A stretch of DNA of 64,000 nucleotides from Micromonospora mirobrigensis (GCF_900091555.1 NZ_FMCX01000001.1:1426001-1490000), one strand, 5' to 3'. Positions 15,568 to 25,269 are shown, counted from the first letter of the stretch. Numbers and translations: made by a program. Notes: generated by a model not told the origin, from the sequence alone.

Positions 15568-16317
15568 CTATTCCGGATCGGCCACCGCGACCAGCGCGGG
15601 TCGCAGCAGCCGCTCGCCGAGCAGATAACCCCGGCGCATGATCTGTACGCAGGTCGGCTCGGTCACGTCGGCGGACGTCTGGTGCGCGACCGCCTCGTGC
15701 CGGGTCGGGTCGAACGGGTCGCCCTGCTCACCGAAGGGGGTGAGCCCGAACTTGCCGAGCGCGGTGACCAGCTGCTCGGCCACCGTGCCGAACGGCCCGA
15801 CCAGGTCGCCGTGTTCCCGGGCCCGGTCCAGGTCGTCGAGGATCGGCAGCAGCGCGGCGAGCACCGAGCCGGTCGCCTGCTCCTGGACCACGCCGCGGTC
15901 CCGGTCCACCCGCTTGCGGTAGTTGGCGTACTCCGCCGACACCCGCTGCACGTCCCGGGTCCGCTCGTCCAGCTGGGCGCGGAGCGACTCCAGCTCGGCG
16001 CCGAGCGGCGAACCGCCGCCGCCCTCGGCCGGCTGGGCCGGAGCGTCCACCACCGGCGGGCCGGCCGGGGTCGGCCCGTCCACCGAGTCGGCCTCGGCCT
16101 CGATCTCGTCGACCACGATCTCGCCCTCCTCGACCAGGCCCTCGGCCGGGACGTCCGTCCCGGCGTCGGCGGCGGCGGGCGCCTCCGCGGCCTTGCCGAT
16201 CTTGCGGTTGTTGCGGATGACGACCCGCTCCTCGCCGGAGGACTTCCCGGCGGGCGCGGAGCCACCCGGCGCCGAGCCGGTGGTGCCCGGGTCGGCGGCT
16301 CGTGGCTTCTCCGTCAT
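15568..16317 (-). CDS. grpE: Nucleotide exchange factor GrpE
   Basis: A 249-residue cytosolic co-chaperone that releases ADP from DnaK. The first 100 residues are acidic and disordered (PAEGLVEEGEIVVDEIEAEAD). The long helix follows (LRAQLDERTRDVQRVSAEYANYRKRVDRDR), then the beta domain with LLPILDDLDRAREHGDL, FGEQGDPFDPTRHEAV and the C-terminal QIMRRGYLLGERLLRPALVAVA signature. The long disordered N-terminus is longer than in E. coli GrpE but usual for actinobacteria. It is second in the dnaK operon, 47 bases after dnaK. Confidence 0.96.
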   Translation of the reverse strand: MTEKPRAADPGTTGSAPGGSAPAGKSSGEERVVIRNNRKIGKAAEAPAAADAGTDVPAEGLVEEGEIVVDEIEAEADSVDGPTPAGPPVVDAPAQPAEGGGGSPLGAELESLRAQLDERTRDVQRVSAEYANYRKRVDRDRGVVQEQATGSVLAALLPILDDLDRAREHGDLVGPFGTVAEQLVTALGKFGLTPFGEQGDPFDPTRHEAVAHQTSADVTEPTCVQIMRRGYLLGERLLRPALVAVADPE

Positions 16318-16364
16318 GCGGCTACCTCATCCCTCTGCCGTGATGTGGGGTGCGGGACGGACCG

Positions 16365-18224
16365 TCACTTCTTGTCCTCGTCGACGATCTCCGCGTCCAC
16401 CACGTCGTCCGGGCCGCCGGCCTGCGGGCCACCGGTCGCACCCGCACCCGCACCCGGACCGGCCGCGCCCGGGGCGCCCGGCTCGCCCTGCTGCTGGGAG
16501 TAGAGCAGGGAACCGGCCTGCTGGGAGACCTGCGCCAGCCGCTCGTGGGCCGACTTGATCGCCTCGATGTCCTGGCCACCGAGGGCGCCGCGCAGCTCGC
16601 CGAGCGCCTCGTTGAGCTGCTCCCGGTTCTCGGCGGGCAGCTTGTCGCCGCTCTCGGCGAGGAACTTCTCGGTCTGCCACTGGAGCGCCTCGGCGACGTT
16701 GCGGGTCTCCGCCTCGTCCCGGCGACGCTTGTCCTCGTCGGCGTGCTCCTCGGCGTCCCGGCGCATCCGCTCGATGTCGTCCTTCGGCAGCGAGGAGCCG
16801 CCGGTGATCGTCATCTTCTGTTCCTTGCCGGTGCCCAGGTCCTTGGCGTGCACGTTCACGATGCCGTTGGCGTCGATGTCGAACGTGACCTCGATCTGCG
16901 GCACGCCGCGCGGCGCCGGCGGGAGGCCGGTCAGCTCGAAGGTGCCGAGCTTCTTGTTGTAGGCAGCGATCTCCCGCTCGCCCTGGAACACCTGGATCAG
17001 CACCGACGGCTGGTTGTCGTCGGCCGTGGTGAAGACCTCGGAGCGCTTGGTCGGGATGGTGGTGTTGCGCTCGATCAGCTTGGTGAAGATGCCGCCCTTG
17101 GTCTCGATGCCCAGGCTCAGCGGGGTCACGTCGAGCAGCAGGACGTCCTTGACCTCGCCCTTGAGCACGCCGGCCTGGAGGGCGGCGCCGACGGCGACGA
17201 CCTCGTCCGGGTTGACGCCCTTGTTCGGGTCGCGGCCGGTGAGCTGCTTGACCAGGTCGGTCACGGCCGGCATCCGGGTGGAACCGCCGACCATGATGAC
17301 GTGGTCGACGTCGGAGACCTTGATCCCGGCGTCCTTCACGGCCTGCTCGAACGGGCCCTTGCAGCGGTCCAGCAGATCCTGCGTCATCCGCTGGAACTCG
17401 GCGCGGCTCAGCGTCACGTCGAGGTGCAGCGGGCCGGCCGCGCCGGCGGTGATGTACGGCAGGTTGATGTTGGTGGTGGTGGCCGCCGACAGCTCGATCT
17501 TGGCCTTCTCGGCCGCCTCGCGCAGGCGCTGGAGGGCCATCTTGTCCTGGGCCAGGTCGATGCCGTGCTCGCCCCGGAAGGTCTTCACCAGGTGGTCGAT
17601 GATCCGCTGGTCCCAGTCGTCACCACCGAGGTGGTTGTCACCGGAGGTCGACTTGACCTCGACGACGCCCTCGGCGAGCTCCAGCAGGGAGACGTCGAAG
17701 GTGCCGCCACCCAGGTCGAAGACCAGGACGGTCTGCTCCTTGGAACCCTTGTCCAGGCCGTACGCCAGGGCGGCCGCGGTCGGCTCGTTGACGATCCGCA
17801 GCACGTTGAAGCCGGCGATCTCACCGGCCTCCTTGGTGGCCTGACGCTGCCCGTCGTTGAAGTACGCCGGGACGGTGATCACCGCGTCGGTGATCTGCTC
17901 GCCCAGGTAGGCCTCGGCGTCCCGCTTGAGCTTCATCAGCGTGCGCGCCGAGATCTCCTGCGGGGTGTACTTCTTGCCGTCGATGTCGACGGACCAGTTG
18001 GTGCCGATCTCCCGCTTGACCGAGCGGATGGTCCGGTCCGGGTTGGTCACCGCCTGGCGCTTGGCGACCTCACCGACGAGCACCTCGCCGTTGCGGGCGA
18101 ACGCGACGATCGACGGGGTCGTCCGCGAGCCCTCAGCGTTGGCGATGACGGTGGGCTCACCGCCCTCGAGAACGCTGACGCAGGAGTTCGTCGTGCCGAG
18201 GTCGATACCGACCGCACGTGCCAT
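16365..18224 (-). CDS. dnaK: Molecular chaperone DnaK (Hsp70)
   Basis: A 619-residue Hsp70. The N-terminal ATPase domain carries GIDLGTTNS at the start, [17 protein letters not shown], the [10 protein letters not shown] phosphate loop and GGSTRMPAV. The substrate-binding domain and a helical lid follow, ending in a Gly/Ala-rich tail with [14 protein letters not shown]. The ATG was chosen because it gives the exact [14 protein letters not shown] start, with GAGG upstream. It is the first gene of dnaK-grpE-dnaJ-hspR. One perfect and one degenerate HAIR box precede it, so HspR repression with DnaK feedback is expected. Full length. Confidence 0.98.
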   Translation of the reverse strand: MARAVGIDLGTTNSCVSVLEGGEPTVIANAEGSRTTPSIVAFARNGEVLVGEVAKRQAVTNPDRTIRSVKREIGTNWSVDIDGKKYTPQEISARTLMKLKRDAEAYLGEQITDAVITVPAYFNDGQRQATKEAGEIAGFNVLRIVNEPTAAALAYGLDKGSKEQTVLVFDLGGGTFDVSLLELAEGVVEVKSTSGDNHLGGDDWDQRIIDHLVKTFRGEHGIDLAQDKMALQRLREAAEKAKIELSAATTTNINLPYITAGAAGPLHLDVTLSRAEFQRMTQDLLDRCKGPFEQAVKDAGIKVSDVDHVIMVGGSTRMPAVTDLVKQLTGRDPNKGVNPDEVVAVGAALQAGVLKGEVKDVLLLDVTPLSLGIETKGGIFTKLIERNTTIPTKRSEVFTTADDNQPSVLIQVFQGEREIAAYNKKLGTFELTGLPPAPRGVPQIEVTFDIDANGIVNVHAKDLGTGKEQKMTITGGSSLPKDDIERMRRDAEEHADEDKRRRDEAETRNVAEALQWQTEKFLAESGDKLPAENREQLNEALGELRGALGGQDIEAIKSAHERLAQVSQQAGSLLYSQQQGEPGAPGAAGPGAGAGATGGPQAGGPDDVVDAEIVDEDKK

Positions 18225-18302
18225 CTTCGCTTCCTCGCTTCGTAAGGGTGGGCAGGTCGGAGGGCCTGCCCGGCGGGTCACTGTCCGCGACCACACCACA
18301 AG

Positions 18303-18321
18303 TTGAGTGAACTTGACTCAA
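18303..18321 (-). promoter_or_regulatory. HAIR operator upstream of dnaK
   Basis: Perfect TTGAGT - N7 - ACTCAA, the exact HAIR core, about 80 bases before the dnaK start. Confidence 0.92.
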
Positions 18322-18355
18322 TAGTGCCACGCCCCCGCCAAACCGCAAGTCGAGG

Positions 18356-18374
18356 TTGAGCGGACCCGACGCAA
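18356..18374 (-). promoter_or_regulatory. Second, degenerate HAIR-like half-palindrome upstream of dnaK
   Basis: TTGAGC - N7 - ACGCAA keeps the seven-base spacing and differs from the core by one base in the right arm. It lies 53 bases (centre to centre) further upstream than the perfect box, as expected for a multi-site HspR operator. It also sits between dnaK and the divergent GTPase gene. Confidence 0.6.
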
Positions 18375-18432
18375 CCCGACCGTTACTACCGTCCGGTTGT
18401 CTTCTCTTGCGTCGGTCGGGCACGCTTTAGCG

Positions 18433-20271
18433 GTGACGACGCACGGCGATCCCGCCACCGCAGCCAGCGCGCCCGCCGTCGCCGCCCGTACCGGCCCGTC
18501 GGAGGGCGGCGAGGCACCGCCCGTCGAGGGCCTGCCCGCCGCGCTGACCGGCCTGCGGGCGGCGATCGACGCGGCACGGTTCCCGCTGGCCCTGCCCTCG
18601 GCGGAACCCGCCCGGCGCACCGCCGGCAGCCTCACCGACCAACTCGACGACTACCTGCTGCCCCGCCTGGCCCGGCTCGACGCGCCGCTGCTGGTGGTGG
18701 TCGGCGGGTCCACCGGCGCCGGCAAGTCCACCCTGGTCAACAGCCTCGTCCAGGCCCGGGTCAGCGCGGCGGGGGTGCTCCGCCCGACCACCCGCTCCCC
18801 GGTGCTGGTCTGCAACCCGGCCGACTCCGGTTGGTTCCGCCAGGGCGAACTGCTGCCCGGCCTCACCCGCACCAACGAGCCCAGCGAGGACCCGGGCACC
18901 CTGCACCTGGTCACCGCGCCCGCGCTCCCACCCGGGCTGGCCTTCCTCGACGCCCCCGACATCGACTCGGTGGTCGACGCCAACCGGGCGCTGGCCGGCC
19001 AACTGCTGGCCGCCGCCGACCTCTGGCTCTTCGTCACCACCGCCGCCCGCTACGCCGACGCCGTCCCGTGGGAGCTGCTGCGCAGCGCCCGGGGCCGGGG
19101 CGCGGTGATCGCCATGGTGCTCGACCGGGTGCCCCCGGAGGCGGCCGACGAGATCGCCGCCCACCTCCAGGAGATGCTCGCCGCGCAGGATCTCGGCTCG
19201 GCGCCGCTCTTCGTCCTCCCCGAGACCTGGGTGGACGGGCAGGGGCTGCTCCCCGACAAGGTGACCGCCCCGCTGGCCTCCTGGTTCGCCCGGCTCGCTG
19301 CGGACGCCGACGCCCGCGCCGCGGTGGTCCGGCAGACCCTCGACGGCGCGCTCGGCGCGCTGCACCCGCGGGTCGACGGACTGGCCGACGCCGCCGACGA
19401 GCAGGTCGCCGCCGCCGACGCGCTGGACGAGCGGGTCCGGGCGGCGTACCGGGGGGCGCACCGCACGGTCGAGCAGGGGCTCTCCGACGGCCGGCTGCTC
19501 CGCGGCGAGGTGCTCGCCCGCTGGCAGGAGTTCGTCGGCACCGGGGAGCTGTTCCGCACCCTGGAGGCCCGGATCGGCCGGCTCCGGGACCGGGTGCTCG
19601 CCGCGGTGACCGGCCGTCCCGCACCCGCCGCCGAACTCTCCACCGCCATCGAGTCGCAGCTGATCACGCTGCTGCGCGGGGTCTCCGCCGAGGCCGCCGA
19701 GAACGCGTACACCGGTTGGAAGGCGCATCCGGCGGGCGCCGCGCTGCTCGAACCCCCGCTGGCGCACGCCGCCGAGGACCTGCCGGCGCGGGCCGAACGG
19801 CTGGTCCGGGACTGGCAGCGCGGGGTGCTGGAGCTGGTTCGGGTCGAGGGCGGCGACCGGCGCTTCGTGGCCCGCACCGCGGCGTACGCGGTCAACGCCA
19901 CCGGACTGGCCGTCATGATCGCGGTCTTCGCCTCCACGGCCTTCATCCCGACCGGGCTGGAGGTGGCCACCGGCGCCGGCACCACCGTCGCCGCGCAGGC
20001 GGTGCTCCAGGCCATCTTCGGCGACCAGGCCGTCCGCAACCTCGCCGCCAAGGCCCGCGAGGACCTGCTCGACCGGGTACGCGGCCTGCTCGACTCCGAG
20101 GCCGAACGCTTCCTCGCCCGGACCGCCGACGCCCGGCCCGCCACCGACACCGGTGACGCGCTGCGCCGCGCCGCCGGCCGGGTCGAGGTGGCCCGGCACC
20201 GCAGCGGGCTGAGCCGCCCCGGCGGACCCGCCCTGCCCGGAGCGACCGCCTACGAGGGTGAGGCCCGGTGA
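18433..20271 (+). CDS. Dynamin-like GTPase, membrane-associated (first of a pair)
   Basis: A 612-residue protein. The G domain carries P-loop GGSTGAGKST (near residue 90) and a switch-II-like DAPDIDSVV. The usual G4 NKxD is not evident: the expected strand reads VIAMVLDRVPPEAAD. Helical stalk-like segments follow, then a hydrophobic stretch near residues 490-530 (AVMIAVFASTAFIPTGLEVATG). It is divergent from dnaK and overlaps the next GTPase gene by four bases (GTGA). Adjacent membrane GTPase pairs resemble bacterial dynamin-like systems such as Streptomyces DynA/DynB, which act at the sporulation septum; equivalence is inference. The GTG start is short-leadered or leaderless. Confidence 0.85.
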   Translation: MTTHGDPATAASAPAVAARTGPSEGGEAPPVEGLPAALTGLRAAIDAARFPLALPSAEPARRTAGSLTDQLDDYLLPRLARLDAPLLVVVGGSTGAGKSTLVNSLVQARVSAAGVLRPTTRSPVLVCNPADSGWFRQGELLPGLTRTNEPSEDPGTLHLVTAPALPPGLAFLDAPDIDSVVDANRALAGQLLAAADLWLFVTTAARYADAVPWELLRSARGRGAVIAMVLDRVPPEAADEIAAHLQEMLAAQDLGSAPLFVLPETWVDGQGLLPDKVTAPLASWFARLAADADARAAVVRQTLDGALGALHPRVDGLADAADEQVAAADALDERVRAAYRGAHRTVEQGLSDGRLLRGEVLARWQEFVGTGELFRTLEARIGRLRDRVLAAVTGRPAPAAELSTAIESQLITLLRGVSAEAAENAYTGWKAHPAGAALLEPPLAHAAEDLPARAERLVRDWQRGVLELVRVEGGDRRFVARTAAYAVNATGLAVMIAVFASTAFIPTGLEVATGAGTTVAAQAVLQAIFGDQAVRNLAAKAREDLLDRVRGLLDSEAERFLARTADARPATDTGDALRRAAGRVEVARHRSGLSRPGGPALPGATAYEGEAR

Positions 20272-21953
20272 CCAACTTCGTCGGCCGGATGCGGGAGGCG
20301 ATCCGGGGCGACCAGCGGGTCGACGCGGACGCCCTGGTGGATCGCCTCACCGCGGTACGCCGGTTCCTCGACGCCGTCGACGGCCAGGTGCCCGACGCGC
20401 AGCTCGTCGCCGCGCACACCGTCGTCGAGCGGGCCGGCACCCGGCTGGAACTCTCCCGCGAGCACACCGTGGTGGCGCTCGCCGGCGCCACCGGCAGCGG
20501 CAAGTCCAGCCTGTTCAACGCCCTGGCCCGGCTGGACCTCTCCCCGGTCGGCGTCCGCCGCCCGACCACCGGGGTGGCGCACGCCTGCGTCTGGGGCGCG
20601 TTGGACGGCGCCAACCGGCTGCTCGACTGGGTGGGGGTGCTGCCCCGGCACCGGTTCGTCCGGGAGAGCGCGCTGGACGCCGACGACGAGACCGACCTGC
20701 ACGGGCTGGTCCTGCTCGACCTGCCCGACTTCGACTCGGTGCAGCGGTCCCACCGGCTGGAGGTTGACCGGCTGCTCGGCCTGGTCGACCTGGTGGTCTG
20801 GGTGGTCGACCCGCAGAAGTACGCCGACCGGGTGATCCACACCAGCTACCTGCGCGAGTTCCACCGGCACCGGGACGTCACCCTGGTGGTGCTGAACCAG
20901 GCCGACCGGCTCCCGCCGGCCGAGCTGCCCCGGGTCCTGGCCGACCTGCGCCGACTGCTCGACGCCGACGGGCTGGCCGGGGTGCCGCTGCACGCCACCG
21001 TGGCCGTCGACCCGGCCGGGATGACCGCGCTGCGGGAGGCGTTGGAGCGCGCCGTCGCCGAACGCCAGGCGGCGTTGCGCCGGCTCTCCGGGGACGTCGA
21101 CACGGTGGTCGCCGGGCTGGACGAGCTGGTCTCCGCCGACGCGCCGGCCACCGGGCCGGACGAGGCCGCCGGCCGGGAGTTGACCCGGGCGCTGGCCGGC
21201 ACGGCCGGGGTGCCGGCGGTCGCCGACGCCGTGCGGGGCGCGTACCGGCACCGGGCCGTCGGGTCGACCGGCTGGCCGCTGGTCCGCGCCTGGCGCAAGC
21301 TGCGACCGGATCCGCTGCGCCGGCTGCACCTGCCCGGACCGGCCGCCGGGGCCGACGCGCCGCAGGAGAGCCTGGTCGCCGCCACCTCCGTACCCGATCC
21401 GACGGTGGCCCAGCGCTCGGCGCTGGGGCTGGCGATCCGATCGGTGGCCGACCGCTCCTCCGCCGGCCTGCCGGCGCCCTGGCCGGGCGCGGTGACCACC
21501 GCGGCCCGGTCCCGCCTCGGCGACCTGCCGGACGCGCTGGACCGCGCGGTGGCCAACACCGACCTGGGCATGGACCGCCGCCCGGTGTGGTGGCGGCTGG
21601 TCGGCGGCCTCCAGTGGCTGGTCACCCTGGCCGCGCTGGCCGGCCTGCTCTGGCTGGCGGCGGGCTACGCGCTGCGTGCCCTGGGCCTGCCCGCCCTGGA
21701 CTATCCGCGGGTCGGCGAGGTGCCGCTGCCGACCGTGCTGCTCCTCGGCGGCCTGCTGGCCGGGCTGCTGGTGGCGGCGCTGGCCCGGCCGGTGATCGGC
21801 TGGGCGGCCGGGCGGGCCCGGCGGCGGGCGGAGAAGCGGCTCACCGCCGCGGTCGCCACGGTCGGCGAGGAGCACGTGCTCGACCCGGTCCGGGCGGTGC
21901 TGGCCCGCTACGGCCGGGCCCGGGAGGCGCTGCGCGAGGCGGCCCGCCGCTGA
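20268..21953 (+). CDS. Dynamin-like GTPase with two C-terminal membrane helices (second of a pair)
   Basis: A 561-residue protein. The G domain has P-loop GATGSGKSSLFNAL (near residue 68), switch I RRPTTGVAHA, G3-like LLDLPDFDSV and a recognisable G4 LNQAD. Two hydrophobic hairpin helices lie near residues 445-470 (WLVTLAALAGLLWLAAGYAL) and 480-505 (TVLLLGGLLAGLLVAAL). The sequence is related to YfjP/YeeP-like membrane GTPases. It is translationally coupled to the preceding GTPase. The pair probably works as a hetero-oligomer on the inner face of the membrane; the asymmetry in G4 between the two is notable. Confidence 0.87.
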   Translation: MTNFVGRMREAIRGDQRVDADALVDRLTAVRRFLDAVDGQVPDAQLVAAHTVVERAGTRLELSREHTVVALAGATGSGKSSLFNALARLDLSPVGVRRPTTGVAHACVWGALDGANRLLDWVGVLPRHRFVRESALDADDETDLHGLVLLDLPDFDSVQRSHRLEVDRLLGLVDLVVWVVDPQKYADRVIHTSYLREFHRHRDVTLVVLNQADRLPPAELPRVLADLRRLLDADGLAGVPLHATVAVDPAGMTALREALERAVAERQAALRRLSGDVDTVVAGLDELVSADAPATGPDEAAGRELTRALAGTAGVPAVADAVRGAYRHRAVGSTGWPLVRAWRKLRPDPLRRLHLPGPAAGADAPQESLVAATSVPDPTVAQRSALGLAIRSVADRSSAGLPAPWPGAVTTAARSRLGDLPDALDRAVANTDLGMDRRPVWWRLVGGLQWLVTLAALAGLLWLAAGYALRALGLPALDYPRVGEVPLPTVLLLGGLLAGLLVAALARPVIGWAAGRARRRAEKRLTAAVATVGEEHVLDPVRAVLARYGRAREALREAARR

Positions 21954-21996
21954 GCGTGGCGGCGTCGCGGATCGGGCTGCCGGCCGACACCCGGCG

Positions 21997-22002
21997 TAGG
22001 GT
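21997..22002 (+). promoter_or_regulatory. -10 element TAGGGT of a leaderless promoter
   Basis: TAGGGT is seven bases before the ATG at 22010, with no Shine-Dalgarno sequence in between. Confidence 0.5.
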
Positions 22003-22009
22003 CGGTGCC

Positions 22010-23218
22010 ATGGCCTCGCCACAGACCCCCTACGAGGCGGTGCTGCACGCCGCCCGCGACGTGACCAGGCTCGACTGCGCCTTCGACGCGGAGATGCTCG
22101 GCACCGCGCTGCTCGGCAGCGTCTACGCGATCGCGGAGACCGACCGGGAGACCGCCGTACGCGAATTCGTCTCCGGCTTCCTGGCCGCCACCGCGCGCCG
22201 GCGCAGCGCCGCCGCCACCACCATCCGTTCCGTCTTCGCCGCGCTCGTCCCCGACGCCGAGGGGACCGCCAAGGTCCGTCCCGGCGCGGCGACGCCCGCC
22301 TGGGCCGGCCAGCTCGGCCGGGTCCGGCTCACCGGCGCCTGGTGCTACGGCGACGTGTACGGCGACCAGACCTCCTACCTGGCCACCTTCGCCTACGACG
22401 ACGAGGAGGCCGGCGGTCCGGAGCACGCGCTGGTGGCCCTGGTCGACCACAACATCGGCATCACCAAGGACATCTTCGTCGGCGGCCCGGCCGGCCGGGT
22501 GGTGGAGCAGGCCCGTGACCTGTGCACCGCCGACGAGCTGACCTGGTTCCGGGAGGAGGACCCGGCCCGGATGCGGGCCGAGGTGACCCGGCACCTGGCG
22601 ATCACCGACGACCTCGGCGAGCTGCCCGCCGAGGGTTCGCTCGGCACCGACCGGGCGCTGGCCGGGGCCCGGCTGGCCCTGCTGCCCGCCGGCGCGGCGG
22701 CGACCCCGCCCACGCCGCCGGAGGTGGACCGGACCGCGCTGGTCCGGGCGTTCCTCGCCTCGCCCGAGGCGACCCGCTTCGGCCTGGACACCATCGCCGG
22801 TGACGACCTGGCCTCGCTGCACTTCTGCCTGAGCCTGCTGCTGGACCACGCGGCGAGCTTCCCCGACGGCGACCCGATGCGGTGGAGCCCGATGGTCGCC
22901 GAGCTGTTCCTGCTGGACTGGGTGCACCGGCGGGCGGTGCTCGACATGGACGACGCGGCGATGCTGCCCCGGGTGCTGCGCGCCTGGGCGGCGTACGCGG
23001 CCCGGCAGCGAAGCCTGCCCGCGCGGGCCGCCGCCGAGACCGACCGGGTGATCGAGGAGCTGGTCGGAGAGTTCGCCCGCCTCTACAGCACCGGCGAGCG
23101 GCGCAGCCCCGCCACCGCGGCGGTGGCCCAGTTGATGGCCGACGGCGTCGACCCGGACGACCCGGCCGCCCTGGACGCCTGGATCGAGGCCAACCGGGAC
23201 CGCCTCACCGACACCTGA
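22010..23218 (+). CDS. Conserved actinobacterial hypothetical protein
   Basis: A 402-residue soluble protein of unknown family. It starts MASPQTPYEAVLHAARDV and has a conserved-looking central strand region (YLATFAYDDEEAGGPEHALVALVDHN and DIFVGG). A Pro/Ala linker near residue 240 leads to an all-helical C-terminal half with the motif MRWSPMVAELFLLDWVHRRAVLD. It follows the GTPase pair by 56 bases but has its own leaderless-type -10, so it is probably separately expressed. No catalytic motif is visible. Confidence 0.75.
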   Translation: MASPQTPYEAVLHAARDVTRLDCAFDAEMLGTALLGSVYAIAETDRETAVREFVSGFLAATARRRSAAATTIRSVFAALVPDAEGTAKVRPGAATPAWAGQLGRVRLTGAWCYGDVYGDQTSYLATFAYDDEEAGGPEHALVALVDHNIGITKDIFVGGPAGRVVEQARDLCTADELTWFREEDPARMRAEVTRHLAITDDLGELPAEGSLGTDRALAGARLALLPAGAAATPPTPPEVDRTALVRAFLASPEATRFGLDTIAGDDLASLHFCLSLLLDHAASFPDGDPMRWSPMVAELFLLDWVHRRAVLDMDDAAMLPRVLRAWAAYAARQRSLPARAAAETDRVIEELVGEFARLYSTGERRSPATAAVAQLMADGVDPDDPAALDAWIEANRDRLTDT

Positions 23219-23228
23219 CCGGCCCTGG

Positions 23229-24140
23229 TCAGGGTTCGACCAGCGTCAGGTGGCGGGGGGAGACGTCGACGGTGAGGCGCTGACCCCAGGTGAGGGACAA
23301 CCGGTCGGCCTCCAGGCCGTCGGCGAAGGCGACCAGGCCGTCGGACTCGGCGACCAGCTCCAGCCGGTCGCTCCCGCCCAGGCGGCCCGCGGTGAGGGTC
23401 GCCCCGGTCACCGGGGACGGCCACGCCTCGCGTACGTACCAGCAGAGGGCCTCCTCCCCCGGGGCGGGCGGCGGTGGCGCACCCGGACGGTCGCGCGCGA
23501 TGGACGCGCACCAGCCGGTCGCCCCCGTACCGCTGCCGACCACGACCCCGGAGGAGGAGTGCCGTTCCCGCCGTGCCCGCCCCGCCACGGGCACGGTGAG
23601 CTGGTAGCGGGCGGACTGGTGGGAGGCGTGCCCGACGTACACCTCGTTGAGGCCGACTAGCTCCTGCCCGTCGTCGAGCGCGGCCCGGACCATGGTCCGG
23701 CGCCGGGTCGGCGCGGCGCCCGCGACGAGTGCCGGGAGCAGGCCGGTGAGCTGCCCGGCGGTGAACCGGACCAGTACCCCGGCGTTGCGGCCCGGCTCCG
23801 GGTCCACGCCGACCACCGGCTGCCGGTCCAGGTACTTCGCCACGTTGGCGACCAGCCCGTCCGGCCCGACCGCCACCACCACGTCCTCCGGCCCGAACAG
23901 GAACCGGGGCAGGTCGGCCCGGTCCACCGCGCCGCGCCGCCAGTCCGCCGGGATGGCGGCGCCGACCGTGGTCAGCGCCGTCTGGAGGGCGTCGTGCCGG
24001 TCGACGACCTCCGCCAGGTCCCGGCCCCGCTCGCGCAGGTACCAGGCCGCGGCCGCCCGGGTGCCGTGCCGGGCCAGCAGCTCGTCGAGCTCGCTGCGCC
24101 GGCTCACCACGACCACCCGGGGGGCCAGGGTCGCGCTCAT
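23229..24140 (-). CDS. NAD kinase/diacylglycerol kinase-fold protein, degenerate active site
   Basis: A 303-residue protein of the ATP-NAD/AcoX kinase-like fold: VVVAVGPDGLVANVAKYL, VVGVDPEPGRNAGVLVRF, GLNEVYVGHASHQSARY and SSGVVVGSGTGATGW. In true NAD kinases the first motif is GGDG(T); here it is GPDG, and the NE/D motif is LNEV, so catalysis is uncertain. It could bind NAD without phosphorylating it. Its ATG overlaps the stop of the SPFH gene by four bases, so the two are coupled. The divergent neighbour is an NrtR-like NAD-type regulator, which supports a nucleotide-related role. Confidence 0.8.
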   Translation of the reverse strand: MSATLAPRVVVVSRRSELDELLARHGTRAAAAWYLRERGRDLAEVVDRHDALQTALTTVGAAIPADWRRGAVDRADLPRFLFGPEDVVVAVGPDGLVANVAKYLDRQPVVGVDPEPGRNAGVLVRFTAGQLTGLLPALVAGAAPTRRRTMVRAALDDGQELVGLNEVYVGHASHQSARYQLTVPVAGRARRERHSSSGVVVGSGTGATGWCASIARDRPGAPPPPAPGEEALCWYVREAWPSPVTGATLTAGRLGGSDRLELVAESDGLVAFADGLEADRLSLTWGQRLTVDVSPRHLTLVEP

Positions 24141-25240
24141 CGGCCGGTCGCCGGCCCGGCCAGCCGGGCCAGCAGGTCGGTCACCACGTCGGGGGTGACG
24201 GTGAGCTGCCCGATCTGCGGGAGCCGGCCGGCCAGCTCGCGGACGGTCAGGGCCCGCAGCACCTCCGGCGGCAGCTCCGCGTACGCGGCCAGCTTCGCCG
24301 CCTCCGCCTCGGCCTCGGCGTGCCCCACCACGCGTACGCCGTCGGCGCGGGCGGCCGAGAGCGAGCGCTCCTTCTCGGCGGTGCCGGTGGCCAGCACCCG
24401 CTCCTTCTCCGCCTCGGCGGCGGCCAGCACCCGGGCCCGTTCGGCGGCGGCCGCGTTGGCGACCTTCTCCCGTTCCGCCTTGCCCTGGGCGGTGGCCAGC
24501 TCGGCGGCGGCGTCGAGTTCGGCCCGGCGTCGGGTGTTCGCGCCGTGCTGCTCGACCAGCTGCTGCTCCCGGCGGGCCAGCTCGATCTTGTTCTGGAGCT
24601 CGTTCTCGGCGATCGTCCGTTCCTGCTCGACGGCCTGGGCCCGGCGGGCGTAGGTGGCCCGGTCGGCCTGCACCTGGACGGCCTCGCGGGTGGGGGTCTG
24701 CAACGCGCGTTCCAGCTCCGGCTCGGGCCGGACGGCGACCACCCGGGCGCTGACCACCGCGACCCCCAGGTCGGTCAGCCGGGGCTCGTCGACCAGCGCC
24801 GTGGCGACCGCCTCGCGGACCGGCGCGACGGTGGTCAGCGCCTCGGCGAGCGGCACCCGGGCCAGCAGGTCCAGCGCCGGCTGCTGGGCCAGCTCGGCCA
24901 GCAGGGTGGCTACCTGGTCGAGCGGCCGGGCCCGGGCCTTGCCGGTGCGCGGGTCGACCGAGAAGTCCAGCCGGCCGGCGGCGCGCGCCGGGTCGGCCAC
25001 CCGGTAGGTCACGGTGGCCTGCACGGTGATGTCGGCGAAGTCGCCGGTACGGGCGTGGAACAGCAGCGGCAGCTCGCGGTCGTCCACCGGCACCTCGCTG
25101 AGCACCGCGTTGAGCGGCCGGTACCAGAAGGACAGGCCGACGCCCTCGCGCCGGACCCGGCCGCCCACCCCCAGTCGCACCCAGGTGGTCGGGGTCCCGC
25201 GCAGGTGTCGCAGGAACAGTCGCCTCGAAATGTCGGCCAT
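24137..25240 (-). CDS. SPFH/Band-7 (stomatin/flotillin-like) protein
   Basis: A 367-residue protein. Residues about 20-190 form an SPFH domain (FWYRPLNAVLSEVPVDDRELP, DITVQATVTYRVADP, LGVAVVSARVVAVRP). A long Ala/Glu/Arg coiled coil follows (about 195-320; AENELQNKIELARREQQLVEQ-type repeats), then a short C-terminal domain. It has no strong N-terminal membrane helix, so peripheral attachment or oligomerisation at the membrane is likely. The ATG was chosen from the GGGGAGGG upstream. Its promoter (TTGACG-N18-TATCGT) lies inside the palindrome at 25270-25298. Confidence 0.87.
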   Translation of the reverse strand: MADISRRLFLRHLRGTPTTWVRLGVGGRVRREGVGLSFWYRPLNAVLSEVPVDDRELPLLFHARTGDFADITVQATVTYRVADPARAAGRLDFSVDPRTGKARARPLDQVATLLAELAQQPALDLLARVPLAEALTTVAPVREAVATALVDEPRLTDLGVAVVSARVVAVRPEPELERALQTPTREAVQVQADRATYARRAQAVEQERTIAENELQNKIELARREQQLVEQHGANTRRRAELDAAAELATAQGKAEREKVANAAAAERARVLAAAEAEKERVLATGTAEKERSLSAARADGVRVVGHAEAEAEAAKLAAYAELPPEVLRALTVRELAGRLPQIGQLTVTPDVVTDLLARLAGPATGR

Positions 25241-25269
25241 GATTCTCGCCCTCCCCTTTTCGTCACTCA

